This document shows, piece by piece, positions 27,334 through 36,690 of a stretch of 64,000 nt of DNA (position 1 is the stretch's first letter; each line of letters opens with the position of its first letter). The position numbers were made by a program, and so were the translations under genes. Source of the stretch: CAZNXJ01 sp964577115 (GTDB lineage: Bacteria > Planctomycetota > Planctomycetia > Pirellulales > Pirellulaceae). The notes under the pieces are model-generated. The model saw only the letters and a program-made list of their open reading frames with translations. It was not told where the DNA came from and ran no database searches. The stretch lies in assembly GCA_964577115.1 (NCBI GenBank), contig CAZNXJ010000008.1, forward strand, positions 62,001 to 126,000, read 5' to 3'.

Positions 27334-30300
27334 CTACGCCACCCGCTCGTCCGGCTCGGCGCGCTCCATCGCTTCCGGCGCGATGTGCCCGTCGTCGCTG
27401 ACGTCCTCGAAACGGACCGACACGCGTTTCGAAACGCCCGATTCCTGCATCGTGACGCCGTACAGCGTGGTGGCAGCCGTCATCGTTTTCTTCGAGTGCG
27501 TTACGATGACGAACTTCGTCCAGCCCAGGAAATCCTTCAGCACGTCGATGAACCGGCCGATATTGGCCTCATCGAACGGGGCATCGACCTCGTCGAGCAC
27601 ACAGAACGGGCTGGGGCGGAACTGGAAGATCGCCAGGAGCAGCGAGACGGCCGTCAGGGCTTTTTCGCCACCGCTGAGCAGCGAGTTGCTGAACGTCGGC
27701 TTGCCGGGCGGCGTCGCCAGAATTTCCACGCCGCCTTCGAGCTCATCGACGCCTTCTTCGAGAATGATGTCCGCCTTGCCACCGCCAAACGCTTTGCGGT
27801 AGATCGACTGGAAGTTGGTGCGGATGGCTTCCAGCGTTTCCAGGAACAAGCGGCGGCTGTCGGCGTTAATCTTCTGGATGATCCGTTCCAGCGACGCCTT
27901 GGCCTGCGCCAGGTCCTGGTACTGCCCGGAGAGCGAGGCGTAACGCATCTCGAGCCCATCCAGCTCTTCCAAGGCCTCCATGTTGACTGCGCCGATATTG
28001 CTGATTTTGCGGCGCAGCGAAGCGATTTCCTCTTCGATCGACTCGCGCCGCGCCGGCTCGCCTTCGGCCGTCCCTTCGCCCTCGGCTGCGGCCTCGAGCG
28101 GCACCTCCTCGGGGCGCTGTAGCTGATCGATTTCCACGCCGTAGTCTTCGCGCACGCGCTCCTGGAGGGCCGTGCGCTGGTGCCGGATTTCCCCGGCCTG
28201 CATTTCCGCCGCATGGAGCTGATCGTTGATGCGCCGCAGCTTCTTGCGCAGGACTTGGAGCTGATCAGCGACCGCCGTTTTTTCGGCACCATGCCGCTCG
28301 CGGAGGTCGAGCTGCTCCTGGATGTCCCGTTCGCCCGCTTCCTTCTCGAGATAGAGCTGAGCCAACGCCGAAGTCGCTTCCAGCACCGCGCGATCGGCAG
28401 CCGCGCGCCGTTGCCGGCAACGTTCCAGAGCTGCTCGGGCCTCTTCGAGCGCTCGGGAACGTTCCATCTGATCGTCCTGGCACTGGCGTTTCTGCACGCG
28501 CAGCGCCTCGCAGCGCTGCTCCGCCGCTGCCAACTCGACGCGTGCCCTTGTCGCCTCTTGGAGGTGCTGCTGCCGCTGTTTGTCGAGCTGTTCGAGCTGT
28601 CCGCGATCGTGTTCCAGACGCTGTTCGAGCTCCCGCAACACCTGCTCGATTTCACGCAGCTGCTGCTGCGCGGCGGCCATGCCGGACGTGGCCGTCGCGA
28701 TCTGCGCGTCAATGGCCTGCATCTCTTCGGTCCGAGCCGCCACTTGCGTGCGCAGGTGTTCGCACTTGCCTTCGAGGGTCCGGCGCTGCACGCGCAGATC
28801 CGAGAGCATGGCGAGCAGCGATTGATGCTGGTCGGTCGCCTCGCGCGCGGCCTGCTCCTCGACTTCGATGTTTTCGCTCAGCCGTACGATTTCCTGTTGA
28901 GCAGCCTCGCAGTGCTTCTCGAGCGACAACAGCTCGGCGCGCAGCAGGTCCAGCTCGCTGCGCCGTGAAATCAAACCGCTGGACGCCTGCTGCGGTCCGG
29001 CGAACAGTACGCCGTCGCGTTCAAGCAGCTCACCTTGCAGCGTTACAAACCGAGCTCGGCCCGGCGCCATGCGGTGATAGGCGAGTGCCTCCGCCAGCGA
29101 TTCGACAAAGTACGTCCGTCCGAGCAGATGTTCGATGAGCGGAGCGAATTCGGGTTCGGCCTGGACGAGCCGGTCGGCGCGGCCGATGACGCCTGGCCGG
29201 CCTTCCCACTGCACGCGCCGGAATTCGAAACGCCGCGGAATTTCGGACAGCACGAGCAGTCCCACGCGGCCCTGTAGAACGAGCTGTCCGGACTGAATAC
29301 GCTCGAGCAGCTGCGTGCCACTGACGACGACGAGCTGCGAGGCGGGACCGAGCGCCGCATCAACGAGCGCTGCCAGCCGCACATCGGCCCGAACCAAATC
29401 GGCGACAATGCCCCGGACTTCGCCCATCACGGGGTCGCCGTCAGACGCCCGGGCGGCTTCGAGCAATTGCCGGACGCCCGGCATGATGCCTTCGCGTTTG
29501 TTCTCCAGTTCCTCGAGCACGGCCGCCCGTTCGCCGACACCCCGCCGCCGTCCGCGCAGCTGCGCGAGATCTTCCTGGCGGCGTGCGAGCAGCCGGCGAT
29601 TCTGAGCCAACTTGCGCTGCAAATGTTCGGCGCGCTCCGCCCGCTCGGCCAGCTGCTGCTCGAGCTCGGCTTCCTGCCCCTGGGAGGCGGCCAGTTCCTG
29701 CTGGGCGGCAGCCAGTTGCTGCTGCATTTTCTCCTGCTGCTGCCGTGCGCGGGCCCGTGCCGTCTCGAGCGATGCGGCCTGCGCGGCAATATTGCTGGCT
29801 TCGGTACCGAGCTGCGCGGCGCGCTGCATGTGCTCGACGTGCTGCCGCCGAAGTTGTTCGCCGCGCTGCTGCTGCTCGTGCCAGGCAGCCGTTAGCCGGT
29901 CGAGCGCCTCCTCGTGGTGGCGGCAGGTGGCCATCAGCTGCGCGTGCGTGTTTTCGGCGTCTTGCAGCTGCTGAGTGACCTCGCGGAGCCGCTGCTGGAC
30001 GTCGTCCGCTCGACCACTAAGCGCCGCGATCTGTGAACGGTGCAGGGCGGCCTCTTCATCCAGTTCACGGCCACGCATCCGTTCGTGCTCGCACACGCTC
30101 GTGCGCGACGCGATCTGTTCGAGGTTGCGGCTGCGGCGATCTTCGAGCTGATGGAGGCGCTCGCCGACGGCGACCAGCTCGACATCGATCTGCAGCGCCC
30201 GGGCTTCCTGCGCTTCAGCCGCCGCGGCCAGTTCGGCAGCCTGAGCGCGGTGGACTTCGCATTGCGCTTCCGCCTCTTCCAGCTCGCGGCTGAGCCGTTT

Positions 30301-31005
30301 CCAATCGGCCCATGCGACCTCGGTGCGCAGCTGTTGGAGTCGTTCGGTGTACTCACGGTAGCGCCGCGCCTTCGACGCCTGCGCGCGGATGCTCTTCAGC
30401 CGGTTCTCGACCTCCTCGACGATGTCCGAAAGGCGCAGCAGGTTCTGCTGGACGCGTTCCAGCCGGCGTTCGGCTTCGAGCTTCTTCGCTTTGAAGCGGC
30501 TGATTCCGGCCGCCTCCTCGAAGATGGCCCGGCGGTCTTTGGACGATGCCTGGAGCAGTTGATCGACCTTCCCCTGTTCGATCAAGCTGTACGCGTCGGC
30601 CCCGACACCGGTCCCGCGAAACATGTCGCGAATGTCCTTCAACCGGCAGGGCTGCCCATTGATCAGGTACTCGCCCTCACCGCTGCGATAGACGCGGCGC
30701 GTCACGTGGACTTCGTCGGCATCCACGGGCAGCTGGCGCTGCGCGTTGTCAAAGATGATGGTGGCTTCCGCCGTGTTCATCATCTTCCGGCCACCCGCGC
30801 CGGAGCCCTTGAAGATGACGTCGGCCATCTCCTTGCCGCGCAAGCTCCGCGCACTTTGCTCGCCAAGCACCCATTTGATCGCGTCTACGATGTTTGATTT
30901 GCCCGAGCCATTCGGCCCGACGACTACCGTGATCCCGGGCGGAAAATCGAAACGCGTCTTATCGGCGAAGCTCTTGAAGCCATACAGTTCGAGGGCTTTA
31001 AGCAT
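27334..31005 (-). CDS. smc: Chromosome segregation ATPase SMC
   Basis: A 1223-residue SMC protein, the condensin core that organises and segregates the nucleoid as a homodimer with ScpA/ScpB (not in the window). The head halves are clear: N-terminal Walker A GPNGSGKSN (about residues 30-38), C-terminal signature LSGGEKALTAVSLLLAIF and Walker B FCVLDEVDAPFDEAN. Between lie two long, Gln/Arg/Glu-rich coiled coils (about 165-500 and 680-1000) around a hinge at roughly 520-640 (contains VVVSGTQLLERIQSG). It follows the FlgI-like/HEAT lipoprotein gene by 75 bases on the same strand, so the two may be co-transcribed. Confidence 0.96.
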   Translation of the reverse strand: MLKALELYGFKSFADKTRFDFPPGITVVVGPNGSGKSNIVDAIKWVLGEQSARSLRGKEMADVIFKGSGAGGRKMMNTAEATIIFDNAQRQLPVDADEVHVTRRVYRSGEGEYLINGQPCRLKDIRDMFRGTGVGADAYSLIEQGKVDQLLQASSKDRRAIFEEAAGISRFKAKKLEAERRLERVQQNLLRLSDIVEEVENRLKSIRAQASKARRYREYTERLQQLRTEVAWADWKRLSRELEEAEAQCEVHRAQAAELAAAAEAQEARALQIDVELVAVGERLHQLEDRRSRNLEQIASRTSVCEHERMRGRELDEEAALHRSQIAALSGRADDVQQRLREVTQQLQDAENTHAQLMATCRHHEEALDRLTAAWHEQQQRGEQLRRQHVEHMQRAAQLGTEASNIAAQAASLETARARARQQQEKMQQQLAAAQQELAASQGQEAELEQQLAERAERAEHLQRKLAQNRRLLARRQEDLAQLRGRRRGVGERAAVLEELENKREGIMPGVRQLLEAARASDGDPVMGEVRGIVADLVRADVRLAALVDAALGPASQLVVVSGTQLLERIQSGQLVLQGRVGLLVLSEIPRRFEFRRVQWEGRPGVIGRADRLVQAEPEFAPLIEHLLGRTYFVESLAEALAYHRMAPGRARFVTLQGELLERDGVLFAGPQQASSGLISRRSELDLLRAELLSLEKHCEAAQQEIVRLSENIEVEEQAAREATDQHQSLLAMLSDLRVQRRTLEGKCEHLRTQVAARTEEMQAIDAQIATATSGMAAAQQQLREIEQVLRELEQRLEHDRGQLEQLDKQRQQHLQEATRARVELAAAEQRCEALRVQKRQCQDDQMERSRALEEARAALERCRQRRAAADRAVLEATSALAQLYLEKEAGERDIQEQLDLRERHGAEKTAVADQLQVLRKKLRRINDQLHAAEMQAGEIRHQRTALQERVREDYGVEIDQLQRPEEVPLEAAAEGEGTAEGEPARRESIEEEIASLRRKISNIGAVNMEALEELDGLEMRYASLSGQYQDLAQAKASLERIIQKINADSRRLFLETLEAIRTNFQSIYRKAFGGGKADIILEEGVDELEGGVEILATPPGKPTFSNSLLSGGEKALTAVSLLLAIFQFRPSPFCVLDEVDAPFDEANIGRFIDVLKDFLGWTKFVIVTHSKKTMTAATTLYGVTMQESGVSKRVSVRFEDVSDDGHIAPEAMERAEPDERVA

Positions 31006-31080
31006 GTCGCGCGGGAGATATGAAGATCAAAGTCCGAACCCGACGGGGCGAGAATCGACTCGCGGGAGCATCCAGCCATC

Positions 31081-32910
31081 CTATTTGTCCCGCGACCACC
31101 AGCCTTGGATTTTATCAAAGAATCCAGGTTCAGCCTCGGGGGAGGGAATGTTTTCCAGGCCTCCCGAACCACTGCTCGACGCCTGCTGAGCCCGATCCAG
31201 TTGATCGTTAAAGAGCTCCGGCACGGGGCTCGGCGTCCGGTACTGCGGATCGTCGTACTCATCCGACTCCGCTTCGCTGTCGCGCGCGTCGCGGCGATAA
31301 AGCCGCTGGTCGCTCGCCCGCGCGTCCACCACGAGACGCGAACGCAAGTAGCCGCCTTCCTTGGCCGAGCGCAGCGCCTGGTACACATCCTCGTAGCCGC
31401 CGCCGAACTCGACAATCGCTCGAATCAGCGCAGACACCTGCGTCGGCACGACTTTCACTTGATCCTCTTCGCCGGGAGCAAAACGGATCACCTTCACCTC
31501 GGTATCGCTATGCCGCTTGACCATGATCCGCCGTCCCGCCATCAGGAACGTCGGCGGGTCAAACGTCTGATGGAAGCCGAACAGAACCACTTCCGGCTGG
31601 CGCGTACGAGCGAAATGGATCATCGGCGGATCGGCGGAACCGACTTCGTGGAACAGAAACGCATTGCCCAACACTTCGCCGCGGATCGTCGGATCGCGGG
31701 GGTTGCGGGCCTGCATGGCTCGGAACGCGCCATAACGGGTCTCTGCGCTGGGATGGCCCAGCAGGTTGGACAGCGCATCAGCAGCCGCAACATGGTCCAT
31801 CGTGGCGAGCGCCGTGAAAGCGTGCCAGCGAAACGCGCGTTCCTTCGCCGCGGCTTCCGCCAGTGCAGGCACCGCTTCAACGTCGTCCAGGTACGCGAGC
31901 GCCTCGGCAGCATAGAAACGCACTTCCAGGTCGGGCGACAGCAGCCCTTTGCGCAAGGCAGCGACACCATCCTTACCGATGCCTTCGAGCTGTAGCGCGG
32001 CGCCGTATGAGGTGGTCGGTTCGAGCAGTTTTTGTTCGAGTTGCTGGAGCCGAACCGCGCGGTCGGCGACCGATTCACCGATCGCCAGACTCCGCACCAC
32101 CTTCATGAAGCGTGTTGTGTTGTTCTTGTAGCGCGGCGGCACGGACAGCTCGATGACGCGCGAATTCAGCGGCTTGGCGACACCTTGTTTGATCCCGCGA
32201 TCGTAATGGTGGAACCGATTGTTAATCGCCTTGCCAATCATCGCGCTGGCCTGGACCGAAGCTGCATTCTCTTTCAGTACGAGGCTCAGCTTCCGCGAAA
32301 CGCGCGAGACGCCGCCCCCCAGCACGCGGCCGCGGAGTAGCGACATCTTGTTTTCCTGGTCCTCGAACATCGCGTCGACGATCACGTCGCCGCCGCCAAT
32401 CGCATCGACGTCACCTTTGCGTACGGCGTTGTTCACCACCGCCACTTCGCGCAGGCGAGTTTGCATGAGCCACCCGCCGCGCAAGCTCGTGGTCTCTGAG
32501 CGTGGCGGAACCGTCACTTCGAGATCGATGCGGTCGCCCTTCTGGACACCCGGCGGAAGAAAGCCGCGAACGAGCACCAGCGACGTGCGATCGGAAGCCA
32601 GAATCGTCTGCGGATTATCGACGTCATGCGTCTGCATCTCGTCGATCAGCTGCTCGCGATAGCCATCCGCGCGGGGATCGCTGCCCGTCTTATTCAACCC
32701 GGTGACCAACCCCACTCCGTGCACTTCGACGGGCGTCATGCCCGAAGCAAATGTCAGCTCGCCGACGAGCGGCGTGCCACTTTCTTCCGCCACCACCTGC
32801 TCGACATCCGGGCTCTGCCCGCGAAAAAGTGGCGAGTGGCAACCGGCGACCGCCGCCCCGCAAGCCATTGCGAGACACAGGCTAAAGCGCGTGATCCGTT
32901 GTGACTTCAT
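31081..32910 (-). CDS. Lipoprotein with FlgI-like domain and HEAT-type repeats
   Basis: A 609-residue lipoprotein: signal MKSQRITRFSLCLAMACGAA followed by lipobox AVAGC. Residues about 40-300 follow the order of the flagellar P-ring protein FlgI: HGVGLVTGLNKTGSDP, LVRGFLPPGVQKGDRIDLEV, TSLRGGWLMQTRL, GGGVSRVSRKLSLVL with AINNRF, and VAKPLNSRVIELSVP. Residues about 300-430 are helical HEAT/PBS-like repeats (LSPDLEVRFYAAEALAYLDD, RWHAFTALATMDHVAAADAL). A further domain of unknown type and a disordered tail follow. Canonical FlgI is secreted, not lipidated, and has no HEAT repeats. The ATG at 32910 has AAGGAG eight bases upstream; the longer frame to 32973 is rejected. A P-ring role is possible but unproven; no flg operon is near. 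Confidence 0.8.
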   Translation of the reverse strand: MKSQRITRFSLCLAMACGAAVAGCHSPLFRGQSPDVEQVVAEESGTPLVGELTFASGMTPVEVHGVGLVTGLNKTGSDPRADGYREQLIDEMQTHDVDNPQTILASDRTSLVLVRGFLPPGVQKGDRIDLEVTVPPRSETTSLRGGWLMQTRLREVAVVNNAVRKGDVDAIGGGDVIVDAMFEDQENKMSLLRGRVLGGGVSRVSRKLSLVLKENAASVQASAMIGKAINNRFHHYDRGIKQGVAKPLNSRVIELSVPPRYKNNTTRFMKVVRSLAIGESVADRAVRLQQLEQKLLEPTTSYGAALQLEGIGKDGVAALRKGLLSPDLEVRFYAAEALAYLDDVEAVPALAEAAAKERAFRWHAFTALATMDHVAAADALSNLLGHPSAETRYGAFRAMQARNPRDPTIRGEVLGNAFLFHEVGSADPPMIHFARTRQPEVVLFGFHQTFDPPTFLMAGRRIMVKRHSDTEVKVIRFAPGEEDQVKVVPTQVSALIRAIVEFGGGYEDVYQALRSAKEGGYLRSRLVVDARASDQRLYRRDARDSEAESDEYDDPQYRTPSPVPELFNDQLDRAQQASSSGSGGLENIPSPEAEPGFFDKIQGWWSRDK

Positions 32911-33063
32911 GCCTTCCGCTCCTTGCACCACCGGCGTACGGCAGTGTTGCGCTACCGCACCGGTCCCTGGCACGGCGTCCTGGCCGCCTTTCCGTGGCGG
33001 GAGGTCAAGAGGATTTCGAGCGGCGGACGATAGCGACAGCGGGCGATCGCGTCAATGGCAACC

Positions 33064-33318
33064 CTAAGGCGGATCGAAACCACCCGGGTGAAAGGGATGG
33101 CAGCGGCAGATTCTCCCAACGCTCTTGATAGAGCCGCGAATCAATCCGTACCGGCGCAGCGCTTCGACGGCGTACTGGCTGCAACTCGGCGTGAACCGGC
33201 AGTTCGGCCCCAACAGCGGGCTGATCGTCCATTGGTACACGCGCACCAGCAAAATGGCGCAGCTTGCCGGCAAGCGCCAGATTGCCAACAGCCAGTGCTT
33301 CCAACGAGTGGTGTGCAT
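33064..33318 (-). CDS. yidD: Membrane protein insertion efficiency factor YidD
   Basis: An 84-residue YidD protein that assists YidC-dependent insertion, at the cytoplasmic face of the inner membrane. It has an amphipathic N-terminal helix (about 8-32) and the conserved LGPNCRFTPSCSQYAVEAL block plus CHPFHPGGFDPP, which are diagnostic. Its ATG (33318) overlaps the rnpA stop by one base (TAATG), so it is translationally coupled. The usual downstream yidC is absent here. Confidence 0.95.
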   Translation of the reverse strand: MHTTRWKHWLLAIWRLPASCAILLVRVYQWTISPLLGPNCRFTPSCSQYAVEALRRYGLIRGSIKSVGRICRCHPFHPGGFDPP

Positions 33319-33725
33319 TACGATTGCGTTCCGCGAGCGAGCAGGCGGTCGAGCCGCGCTAGGAGGCGGCGCAGGGAGTCGCGAATCGCGTGGTAGTCAA
33401 GCGTCGCTCCTTTGCGCGGCCGCACGACGATGTCCATCCCGACAGGGAGGTCATGGCGCTGCGTCCGCCAGGCTTCGCGGATGGACCGCTTCCACCGGTT
33501 CCGGACAACGGCACCGCCGACGCGCCGCGAAACGGACAGCCCCAGGCGCGAGTATGGCAGGTCGTTGCGCATCGCGTGAATCACCAGCACGGAATCCGAT
33601 GCGTGCTTGCCACGCTGAAAGACTTGCTCGAATTCCGAGGGTCGGCGCAGCCGCAGCTCAGGAGGAAACCGCTCGCCGGCCAACTTACGATCCGGGACGT
33701 CCAAGGCGGTCCTCTCTGTCTTCAT
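33318..33725 (-). CDS. rnpA: Ribonuclease P protein component
   Basis: The protein cofactor of RNase P, which matures tRNA 5' ends. The signature VVRNRWKRSIREAWR is present at the middle, with LRRPSEFEQVFQRGKHASD before it. I choose the ATG at 33725 (135 residues): AGGA lies eight bases upstream; the ATG at 33734 and the longer frame to 33833 are alternatives, the last clearly too long. The start lies inside the end of the one-TM gene. Normally rnpA follows rpmH; here it follows dnaJ and the one-TM gene instead. Confidence 0.93.
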   Translation of the reverse strand: MKTERTALDVPDRKLAGERFPPELRLRRPSEFEQVFQRGKHASDSVLVIHAMRNDLPYSRLGLSVSRRVGGAVVRNRWKRSIREAWRTQRHDLPVGMDIVVRPRKGATLDYHAIRDSLRRLLARLDRLLARGTQS

Positions 33726-34014
33726 CCCAATCATCCTGACGAGGCGAATTACTGGAATCGAGCGGCAGTCGCGCCCAGTCGTCTCCTCGGTCCAAGGAAC
33801 CGCGCCGCCCGTCGAACGGTTCGCCGCGCACATATACGCCGATCATTCGCCGCAGGGACCGGATGAAGACGACGAGAAACAACCCGAGCGCAATGATCAG
33901 GATCAGCGCCATGATAGCGCGTAGCCGCTCGTGCGGGTTCAGGCGAAGCAGGAGCGGCTGATTGTCCGGCGGAACCTGCTCGGCCAGAACTGCCACCGCT
34001 TTCCAATTTACCAT
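33685..34014 (-). CDS. Small single-span membrane protein between dnaJ and rnpA
   Basis: An unrecognised 109-residue protein. One strong membrane span lies at about residues 34-51 (IMALILIIALGLFLVVFI) after a leucine/arginine-rich lead; the tail is acidic (DDWDEDREDR). Its ATG overlaps the dnaJ stop by seven bases and its 3' end overlaps the rnpA start by about 40 bases. The membrane span and coupled position on the same strand support it as a real gene. Confidence 0.65.
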   Translation of the reverse strand: MVNWKAVAVLAEQVPPDNQPLLLRLNPHERLRAIMALILIIALGLFLVVFIRSLRRMIGVYVRGEPFDGRRGSLDRGDDWARLPLDSSNSPRQDDWDEDREDRLGRPGS

Positions 34015-34958
34015 CGCAGCCCACTACGAGGATTGAGAGGATAGCGCTCGTCGAACTGCCGGATAAGGGCCGCCGTCGCTTCGTCCACCGACTTCGGGAT
34101 GACGATCTGGACAATGGCAAACAGGTCGCCGGTCGCGCCGGTCGTGGAGGTGACGCCATGGCCTTTGATACGTAGCCGTTGGCCGCTGCTCGTTCCAGGT
34201 GGGATCTTGAGCGAGATGACGCCGCGCGGCGTGGGTAAATCGACCTTTGCTCCCAGCTGCGCTTCGGCGAACGTGACGGGCAAGTCCACCTCCAGGTCAT
34301 TGCCGCGGCGGCGAAATAGTGGATGCGGAGCCACCTTGACGCGCAGCAGCAGATCGCCCGCCGGACCACCCCGACCAGGCTCACCCTGTCCGCGCAAACG
34401 GATTCGCTTGCCGTCCTCGATGCCGGGTGGAATCTTGACCGTCAGCGTCTCGACCTTGCCGTTGCGGCTGACGGAAAATGCGGTTTCTCCACCGGTGACC
34501 GCGATTTGGAACGGGATCTGGACTTCCGCGTGAACGTCGCTGCCGCGCACGGCCGTTCGCCGCCGGCCCCCATGTCCTCGCGCACCAGCCCCGAACGAGC
34601 GGAAGATTTGTTCGAACCCTCCGAGGTCACCTTCGCCGCCACCAAAGCCGCGAAAGAGGTCCTCGAGATCGATTTCCTGTCCGCCGGTCGAGCGATATTC
34701 CCATCGGGGCCCAGCTCCCGCTCCGCCCGCGCCGACCTGTTCGAATGCGGCACCGTACCGGTCGTATTTCTCGCGTTTTTCGGGGTCGCCCAGCACCTCG
34801 TAAGCACGCTGGACCCGTTGAAAACGCTCCTTGGCCGCCTTGTCGTCCGGGTTTAAGTCGGGATGGTATTTCCGCGCGAGGCGTCGATACGCCTTTTCGA
34901 TCTCCGCTTTCGACGCGCCGCGGCTGACTTCGAGAATTTTGTAGTAGTCTTCTTCCAT
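34008..34958 (-). CDS. DnaJ-type co-chaperone (CbpA-like)
   Basis: A 316-residue J-domain protein that stimulates DnaK ATP hydrolysis and delivers substrates. The J domain (1-70) opens MEEDYYKILEVSRGASKAE with the HPD loop in KYHPDLNPDD; a Gly/Phe-rich linker follows; the C-terminal substrate domains contain VKIPPGIEDGKRIRLRGQGE and VSLKIPPGTSSGQRLRIKG-like blocks. There is no zinc-finger CxxCxGxG repeat, so it is class II (CbpA-like), not canonical DnaJ. The ATG at 34958 is chosen because upstream codons in the open frame look non-coding. It leads the one-TM/rnpA/yidD run, with no dnaK or grpE nearby. Confidence 0.9.
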   Translation of the reverse strand: MEEDYYKILEVSRGASKAEIEKAYRRLARKYHPDLNPDDKAAKERFQRVQRAYEVLGDPEKREKYDRYGAAFEQVGAGGAGAGPRWEYRSTGGQEIDLEDLFRGFGGGEGDLGGFEQIFRSFGAGARGHGGRRRTAVRGSDVHAEVQIPFQIAVTGGETAFSVSRNGKVETLTVKIPPGIEDGKRIRLRGQGEPGRGGPAGDLLLRVKVAPHPLFRRRGNDLEVDLPVTFAEAQLGAKVDLPTPRGVISLKIPPGTSSGQRLRIKGHGVTSTTGATGDLFAIVQIVIPKSVDEATAALIRQFDERYPLNPRSGLRW

Positions 34959-35086
34959 GGGAAACAATTGTGCCGGGAACGCCGCCGCCCCCCTTCGCCG
35001 GGGCCCGGCGCGGCTCAAAGCGCAAAGCGCTGTATTGTAGAGATCACCGTTTCCCGGCATCAAGGGTTACGCGAGAGGGGTCGGCC

Positions 35087-36673
35087 ATGAACACCCGCGC
35101 GCGGCAGTCCAGGCGACTCAGCGTCCGCATCTTGCTCACAAAACGCAAATTCGGAACCGGTACCGCATGCTTGTTGGCGCTACTCGCGGCCCTTGCCGCC
35201 GCTCCGCTGCATGCCGCGGACGGCGAATTGGAGCTGCGCGTGATCGACAAGGAAACGGGCGATCCAATCGCCGCGCGGATGCACCTTGTTAATCAACGCG
35301 GGCGGTCCGTTATCCCCAAGGGCGTCCTGGGCTGGAAAGATCATTTCGTCTTCGCGGGCACCGTCATCCTGAAGCTGCCGCCGGGCGAGTACCGTTTCGA
35401 AATCGAGCGAGGTCCCGAATACGCATTGCGTACGGGCACGTTCTCGATCAAGAGCGGCGACCGCGACGCCAAACAGGTCGACATGCAGCGGTTCGTCAAC
35501 ATGGCGGAAGAAGGCTGGTGGTCTGGCGACCTGCACGTGCATCGGTCGCCCAACGACATCCGCCTGCTGATGCTCGCCGAAGACCTACACGTCGCGCCGG
35601 TGATTACCTGGTGGAACGACAAGAATGCCTGGGAGAAAGAGGACGCGCCCAACTCGCCAATCGTCACTTTCCAGGACAACCGTTTCTACGACCTGATGGC
35701 CGGCGAGGACGAACGAGGCGGCGGAGCGCTCCTTTACTTTGGCCGCCATCAACCGCTCCCCATTCAAGATGCCGGCCGCGAGTACCCATCGAGTCTGCAC
35801 TTTCTGAAAATGGCGAAGAGCGAAGGAGCGGTCCATGTCGATGTCGAGAAACCGTTCTGGTGGGACTTGCCACTGTGGCTCGCCAGTGGACTCGTGGACT
35901 CGATTGGCATCGCTCATAACCACATGTGGCGCGATGGGGTGCTTGGCGACGAAGCGTGGGGAAAACCACGCGATACGCTGCTGTATCCGGGCAACCACGG
36001 CAACGGCCGCTGGACGCAGGACATTTACTATCACGTGCTGAATTCCGGCCTGCGTGTTCCCCCGTCCGCCGGCAGTGCATCAGGCGTGCTGCCAAATCCT
36101 GTGGGTTATAACCGGGTCTACGTGTATGTGCCGGGCGAGTTGAGCTACGAGCGGTGGTGGGAAGCACTGCGGGCCGGGCGCGTGGTGGTTACGAACGGCC
36201 CCATGCTGCGCCCGCTCGCCAATGGTCAGCCGCCCGGACACGTCTTTACGGCGCCGGCGGGTGAAACCGTCGAACTGCAAATCAGTCTCGAGCTGGCGCT
36301 GCGCGAGAAGGTGGAATACCTTCAGATCGTGCGCAACGGCAAGGTTGAACACGAGGTGCGGCTCGATGAGTACGCCCAGGCCGGGGGACAATTACCACCG
36401 GTGGAATTCAAAGAGAGCGGCTGGGTACTGGTACGTGCGATCACGAACAATCCCAAGACGTATCGATTCGCCTCCAGCGGCCCGTTCTACGTCGAGATCG
36501 GCGGCGTCCCGCGCATCAGCCGCGCGTCGGCGCAGTTCTTTCTCGATTGGGTGTATGAACGAGCGCGAGCACTGGAAGCGGACACGCCCGAACAGAAAGC
36601 CGAGCTGCTCGAGGAATGGCGCATGGCGCGCGACTTCTGGAAAGCGCGACTCGATGCCGCCAATCAGCCGTGA
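35087..36673 (+). CDS. Exported CehA/McbA-type metallohydrolase
   Basis: A 528-residue secreted protein with a PHP-like metal centre. A signal peptide (about 20-45, ending LHAAD) leads to a beta-sandwich resembling a carboxypeptidase regulatory domain (GELELRVIDKETGDPIAARM), then the hydrolase core with WWSGDLHVHRSPND (HxH metal ligands) and downstream AHNHMWR. CehA and McbA hydrolyse carbamate esters, but planctomycete members are numerous and of unknown substrate, so only the fold and probable hydrolysis are claimed. GAGAGGGG precedes the ATG. The gene diverges from dnaJ and ends 17 bases from the convergent queD end. Confidence 0.8.
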   Translation: MNTRARQSRRLSVRILLTKRKFGTGTACLLALLAALAAAPLHAADGELELRVIDKETGDPIAARMHLVNQRGRSVIPKGVLGWKDHFVFAGTVILKLPPGEYRFEIERGPEYALRTGTFSIKSGDRDAKQVDMQRFVNMAEEGWWSGDLHVHRSPNDIRLLMLAEDLHVAPVITWWNDKNAWEKEDAPNSPIVTFQDNRFYDLMAGEDERGGGALLYFGRHQPLPIQDAGREYPSSLHFLKMAKSEGAVHVDVEKPFWWDLPLWLASGLVDSIGIAHNHMWRDGVLGDEAWGKPRDTLLYPGNHGNGRWTQDIYYHVLNSGLRVPPSAGSASGVLPNPVGYNRVYVYVPGELSYERWWEALRAGRVVVTNGPMLRPLANGQPPGHVFTAPAGETVELQISLELALREKVEYLQIVRNGKVEHEVRLDEYAQAGGQLPPVEFKESGWVLVRAITNNPKTYRFASSGPFYVEIGGVPRISRASAQFFLDWVYERARALEADTPEQKAELLEEWRMARDFWKARLDAANQP

Positions 36674-36690
36674 GCGCGCAGCCCGGTGCT

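Noticed and set aside
31105..31995. Plus-strand 296-residue frame opposite the FlgI-like lipoprotein
   Set aside because: Antisense shadow of a gene with lipobox, ribosome binding site and recognisable domains.
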